Of a stretch of DNA of 15,985 nucleotides, positions 13,223 through 15,985 are shown piece by piece; positions within the stretch are counted from its first letter, which is position 1, and every line of letters starts with the position of its first letter. A program made the translations under genes and the position numbers. The notes beneath the pieces were generated by a model. It did no database searches. It saw nothing but the letters and a program-made list of their open reading frames with translations, and had not been told where the DNA came from. Source of the DNA: Elusimicrobiota bacterium (GTDB taxonomy: Bacteria; Elusimicrobiota; Elusimicrobia; UBA1565; UBA9628); assembly GCA_028869495.1 (NCBI GenBank), contig JAGWRY010000418.1:1-15985 (forward strand). The letters are read 5' to 3'.

Positions 13223-15683
13223 CGGCGGATCCCGCCCGGGCGTAGAGTCCGGAGGCGACGAGGAGGACGACGCCGAGGGCGACGAAGCTGGCGACGCGGC
13301 TGGGCAGGGGGAGGTTCGCGGTGTCGTGGAGCAGGGCCTTCAGGATGCAGAGGGCGAGCAGGCCGAGGCCGGGATAGCGCAGCTCGCGCCAGTCCAGGGC
13401 CAGGCCCGCGCCGAGGAAGGCGACGCCGAGCCCGGTCCAGGCGAGCGTCAGCCGCACGGCGTCGAGCTCCTTGGCCAGGAAGCAGGCCCCGAGGACCAGC
13501 GGCAGGGCGCCGAAGACCATCCCGGCCTGCGGATCGAGCCAGGTCGGCTTCGTCCTCCCCCCGCGCGCGAGCGCGAGGCCTCCGAGCAGGGCCGCGCAGG
13601 CCGTCCAGTAGAGATCGGCCGAATACGCGGTCAGCGGCGACAGGAGCTGGGGCGGGTAGAGATAGTAGGTGAAGACCGCCTCGACCGCCGCGACGAGGGA
13701 CAGGACGATGCCCTGGACCTTGAAGTGCTCCTCGCCCCGCTCGCGGCCCAGCCCGTAGAGGGCGAGCGCGCCGAGGGCCCAGAACGCCAAGCGCAGGCGG
13801 CCGTCGAAGACGCGGTAGACGGCGAAGGACGTCGCCGCGGCCGTCAGCCAGCTGAGCAGGACGCGCTGCTCGCGCTTGGAGACGGACGTCCAGCGCGCGG
13901 CCAGCTCGTCGGAGACGGGTCCGGAGGCGTAGAGGTAGCCGCAGCCCCCGAGGACGACCGCCGCGGTCCACAGCCGCGTCGGTGCGCCCAGAACCTCCGC
14001 GTCCGCGCCGTAGGCGACGAAGAACGAGTAGACGAGCAGGCCGATCTCGAGCAGGACCGCGTGCTTCCAGAAGTCGACGCGGTCGAAGAAGTCGGCCGCC
14101 CACTCGGCCAGGAGCGCGAGCGCGACGAGCGCGCACAAGAACGGCGCCGCGTCGAGCACGCCCCACAGGCCGACGACGAGCGCCGCCGAGCCCGCGTGCA
14201 GCCACAGCGGCCCGACGAGGGCCTCCCACTCCTCGGGCGAGTCCAGCCAATAGCGGTAGAAGCGCGAGAAGCCGTACGACAGCGCCGCGAAGACGAACAG
14301 GGCCATGCCCGCCGCGCGGCGGCTCTCGGCGCCGAGGCGCGCGACGTTGAGATAGAACGCGAAGGTCAGCGCCGCCAGGACCAGCCCTGCCGCCCGCCAG
14401 GCCGCCTGGTCGAGGACCAGGCCGATCCAGACCGCGCCGCAGGACAGCGCGATCCAGGCCAGCAGCTTCCACATCGGGTTCGGCATCGCGAAGACCGCGG
14501 CCGCCAGCAGGCCGAGCGCCAGGACCGCGTTGACCGACGCGGCCGGCGAGCGGCGCGAGAGCAGGCGCGCGTAGAGGACCGACGGGACCGCGAAGAACGC
14601 CGCCAGCACGGCCGCGCGGCGCAGCTCCGGGACGCCGAAGTAGATGCGGCCCATCGTGCCCGCGAACAGCGCGAACAGCGCCGCGTTGACGCACAGCACG
14701 GCCTCGCCCAAAGACGGCTCCCGTCGGAAGAGGCGCTCGCGCGCCTTCCCGAGCAGGGGCAGGGCCGCGACGATCAGGTACGGCACGGCCAGCCAGACGA
14801 ACGGCGCGACGAAGTTCGAGACGCTGCGCTGGGCCTCCGGCATGCCGACCACGCGCGCGTAGACGGACATGTAGTTCGCGTAGTAGCCGGCGAGGCTGGC
14901 CAGCAGGACGTCGGCCTCCCCCGCGCCGACCGCGACCGCGGCCGAGGCGGCGAAAACGATCATGAACAGGTCGAAACTGGGGACGTCCCGCCCGCACAGG
15001 AGCATCACGAAATAGGTGAGCCCCACCGCGTACAGGCGCAGCGGGCGCGAGCGGCGCGACATCGCGTGGGAGACCATCCCCCCCGCCGTCGCCAGGAGGA
15101 GGCCCAGCTCCGCCTGCGGCGAGAGCACGATCCTCGTCGGCGGGAAGTAGTAGGCGGCGTAGGCCGTCGTGAAGAGGACCGTCCAGCCGCCGCCGATCAG
15201 CGTGCCGGAGAGCCGGCCGTACGGAGGCCGGTCGAAGACTTTCTCGCCGGCCGCGATCAGCGCCGCGCCCGCCGCCGCCGCGATCGCGACGCGGACCTCC
15301 GGGCCCGCGTTCGCGGCGGTCCACAGCAGGAAGAAGACGATCCCCAGGGCCAGGATCGCGATGCCGGCGTACTGGAGGAGTTGTTCGCCGATGAACTTCT
15401 CGTCGAGGCGCCAAGACGGCTTGGCGTTCCCGTCCCCGGTCGCCAGCGGGGCGACCAGAGGCCCCTTCTTCTTCTTCGCGGGAAGCGGGAGCTTCGACGC
15501 GGGCGCCGGCGGCGCGTGAGGCGCGGCGGATGCGGGCCGCGGCGGCGGGACGGGACCGTCCTCGTGCCCGCGCAGACGGTCCAGGTCGCCGCGCAGGCCG
15601 GTCACCTCCGCGCGCAGGGACTCGATCTCCTTCCAGAGGGCGCGGATCGTGCCGAGGAGCTCTTCGTTCTCGGGCTCGGCCAT
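13212..15683 (-). CDS. DUF2339-family polytopic membrane protein
   Basis: The 823-residue protein begins with a predicted coiled coil (about 5-38, heptad-like Leu/Ile with charged residues), then a Pro/Ala-rich linker (44-68) and a lysine run (70-73). The DUF2339 region starts near residue 94 with L-D-E-K-F-I-G-E-Q-L-L-Q-Y-A-G, followed by hydrophobic helices to the C-terminus, well over 20 by eye, with short loops. Proteins of this family are large inner-membrane proteins without an established function, and no catalytic motif stands out. It heads a unit with the M48 protease and aas, hinting at an envelope role by association only. The ATG at 15683 has no Shine-Dalgarno, but it lies 8 bases after the -10 of a well-formed sigma-70 promoter. 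Upstream in-frame starts would need that promoter to lie inside the gene, so this start is favoured. Confidence 0.87.
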   Translation of the reverse strand: MAEPENEELLGTIRALWKEIESLRAEVTGLRGDLDRLRGHEDGPVPPPRPASAAPHAPPAPASKLPLPAKKKKGPLVAPLATGDGNAKPSWRLDEKFIGEQLLQYAGIAILALGIVFFLLWTAANAGPEVRVAIAAAAGAALIAAGEKVFDRPPYGRLSGTLIGGGWTVLFTTAYAAYYFPPTRIVLSPQAELGLLLATAGGMVSHAMSRRSRPLRLYAVGLTYFVMLLCGRDVPSFDLFMIVFAASAAVAVGAGEADVLLASLAGYYANYMSVYARVVGMPEAQRSVSNFVAPFVWLAVPYLIVAALPLLGKARERLFRREPSLGEAVLCVNAALFALFAGTMGRIYFGVPELRRAAVLAAFFAVPSVLYARLLSRRSPAASVNAVLALGLLAAAVFAMPNPMWKLLAWIALSCGAVWIGLVLDQAAWRAAGLVLAALTFAFYLNVARLGAESRRAAGMALFVFAALSYGFSRFYRYWLDSPEEWEALVGPLWLHAGSAALVVGLWGVLDAAPFLCALVALALLAEWAADFFDRVDFWKHAVLLEIGLLVYSFFVAYGADAEVLGAPTRLWTAAVVLGGCGYLYASGPVSDELAARWTSVSKREQRVLLSWLTAAATSFAVYRVFDGRLRLAFWALGALALYGLGRERGEEHFKVQGIVLSLVAAVEAVFTYYLYPPQLLSPLTAYSADLYWTACAALLGGLALARGGRTKPTWLDPQAGMVFGALPLVLGACFLAKELDAVRLTLAWTGLGVAFLGAGLALDWRELRYPGLGLLALCILKALLHDTANLPLPSRVASFVALGVVLLVASGLYARAGSAGGS

Positions 15684-15691
15684 CGGGACGA

Positions 15692-15720
15692 AGTATAGGG
15701 GGGAGCCGCGGAACGGTCAA
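15692..15720 (-). promoter_or_regulatory. Sigma-70-type promoter of the DUF2339-M48-aas unit, predicted leaderless
   Basis: The minus strand carries TTGACC (15720-15715), a spacer of exactly 17 bases and TATACT (15697-15692); both hexamers match consensus at five of six positions. The -10 ends 8 bases before the ATG at 15683, so the transcript should start at or within a base or two of the start codon. This is the strongest promoter in the window. Confidence 0.7.
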
Positions 15721-15727
15721 GCCCTTC

Positions 15728-15738
15728 TATGCTAGGAT
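15728..15738 (+). promoter_or_regulatory. Candidate -10 region for the PC4-like gene
   Basis: Two overlapping hexamers, TATGCT (15728-15733) and TAGGAT (15733-15738), precede the ATG at 15746 by 12 and 7 bases. AGGA at 15734-15737 could instead serve as a Shine-Dalgarno 8 bases before the ATG, so the two readings compete. No clear -35 is seen on this strand. Confidence 0.33.
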
Positions 15739-15745
15739 GGGCCCC

Positions 15746-15985
15746 ATGGCCGAGCCGCGCGAGTTCAAGCCTCTCAAGGACCTGGGAGAGATTTCCCTCG
15801 GCGACCGCAGCACCCTGCGCTTCTATGTCGACGAGTTCAAGGGCTACAAGTACGGCTCGATCCGCGCCTTCGTGACCGGGGAGACCTACTCCGGCCCGAC
15901 GAAGTCCGGGATCACGCTGAACGCGCGCATCCTCGACGAGGCGATCGCCGCCCTGTCGAAGCTCCCGGCCGAGCCGGTCGAGACC
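15746..15985 (+). CDS. PC4-like (transcriptional coactivator p15) nucleic-acid-binding protein, N-terminal part
   Basis: Eighty codons are visible before the right edge. After a short N-terminus, residues about 14-70 form the PC4 fold pattern: G-E-I-S-L-G-D-R-S-T-L-R-F-Y-V-D-E-F-K-G-Y-K-Y-G-S-I-R in several strands, then F-V-T-G-E-T-Y-S-G-P-T-K-S-G-I-T-L, then a helix I-L-D-E-A-I-A-A-L. In eukaryotes PC4 binds single-stranded DNA and helps transcription. Bacterial homologues share the ssDNA/RNA-binding surface, but their cellular role is poorly known. The Arg/Lys and aromatic residues expected at the binding groove are present (R25, F26, Y27, F31, K32, Y34, K35, Y36). It is divergent from the DUF2339 gene over a 62-bp gap. 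The C-terminal end is not seen, so extra tail or domains cannot be excluded. Confidence 0.85.
   Translation, partial: MAEPREFKPLKDLGEISLGDRSTLRFYVDEFKGYKYGSIRAFVTGETYSGPTKSGITLNARILDEAIAALSKLPAEPVET

Noticed and set aside
1..15985. Search for tRNA/rRNA genes, CRISPR arrays, transposases, toxin-antitoxin pairs, phage or defence genes
   Set aside because: None seen by reading. Intergenic space is too small, and all sizeable plausible frames are assigned to the families listed.

Overview
This GC-rich window (roughly 65-70% G+C by eye) is densely packed bacterial chromosome, with almost every base coding and most genes on the minus strand. I saw no tRNA, rRNA, CRISPR array, insertion sequence or phage gene. 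The organism is probably a GC-rich, Gram-negative-type bacterium: it has a lipobox lipoprotein, an ExbB/TolQ-type protein and a periplasmic CDP-diacylglycerol hydrolase. The bacterial PC4-like gene and overall gene style remind me of Elusimicrobiota. That placement is inference, and no phylogenetic marker was tested.

Layout, left to right. (1) 1-1941, minus: a lipoprotein built from two homologous HEAT-type halves, translationally coupled to the start of a MotA/TolQ/ExbB proton-channel protein that runs off the left edge. (2) 1942-2148: a 207-base gap with the promoter of unit 1 and a large GC hairpin ending unit 3. (3) 2149-6758, minus: a compact run hemE - hemG/hemY - mgtC-like - rlmN - small GAF-like gene, joined by overlaps or zero spacing. 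(4) 6785-7465, plus: cdh, a periplasmic CDP-diacylglycerol pyrophosphatase, divergent from hemE across only 26 bp. (5) 7472-15683, minus: DUF2339 membrane protein - M48 metalloprotease - an LplT/PlsC/acyl-ACP-synthetase three-domain fusion (aas) - a CNNM/CBS protein carrying a PTS EIIA domain in place of the usual C-terminal domain. (6) 15746 to the right edge, plus: the start of a PC4-like single-stranded nucleic-acid-binding protein, divergent from the DUF2339 gene.

How the genes relate. The heme genes catalyse two late steps of tetrapyrrole synthesis: uroporphyrinogen III to coproporphyrinogen III, then an FAD-dependent oxidation. The aas fusion (lysophospholipid import, re-acylation, fatty-acid activation), cdh (liponucleotide hydrolysis), the M48 protease and the DUF2339 protein all suggest envelope and phospholipid maintenance, though the last two have no assigned substrate.

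The most interesting general signal is regulatory. Most genes that head a transcription unit have a sigma-70-type -10 hexamer only 7-9 bases before the start codon and no well-placed Shine-Dalgarno sequence, which predicts leaderless or nearly leaderless mRNAs. Several downstream genes instead have good Shine-Dalgarno sequences or ATGA/GTGA stop-start overlaps. Apart from this, and the domain architectures of the CNNM-EIIA and duplicated HEAT proteins, most of the window is recognisable housekeeping or envelope content. I found no convincing multi-gene defence or mobile system.
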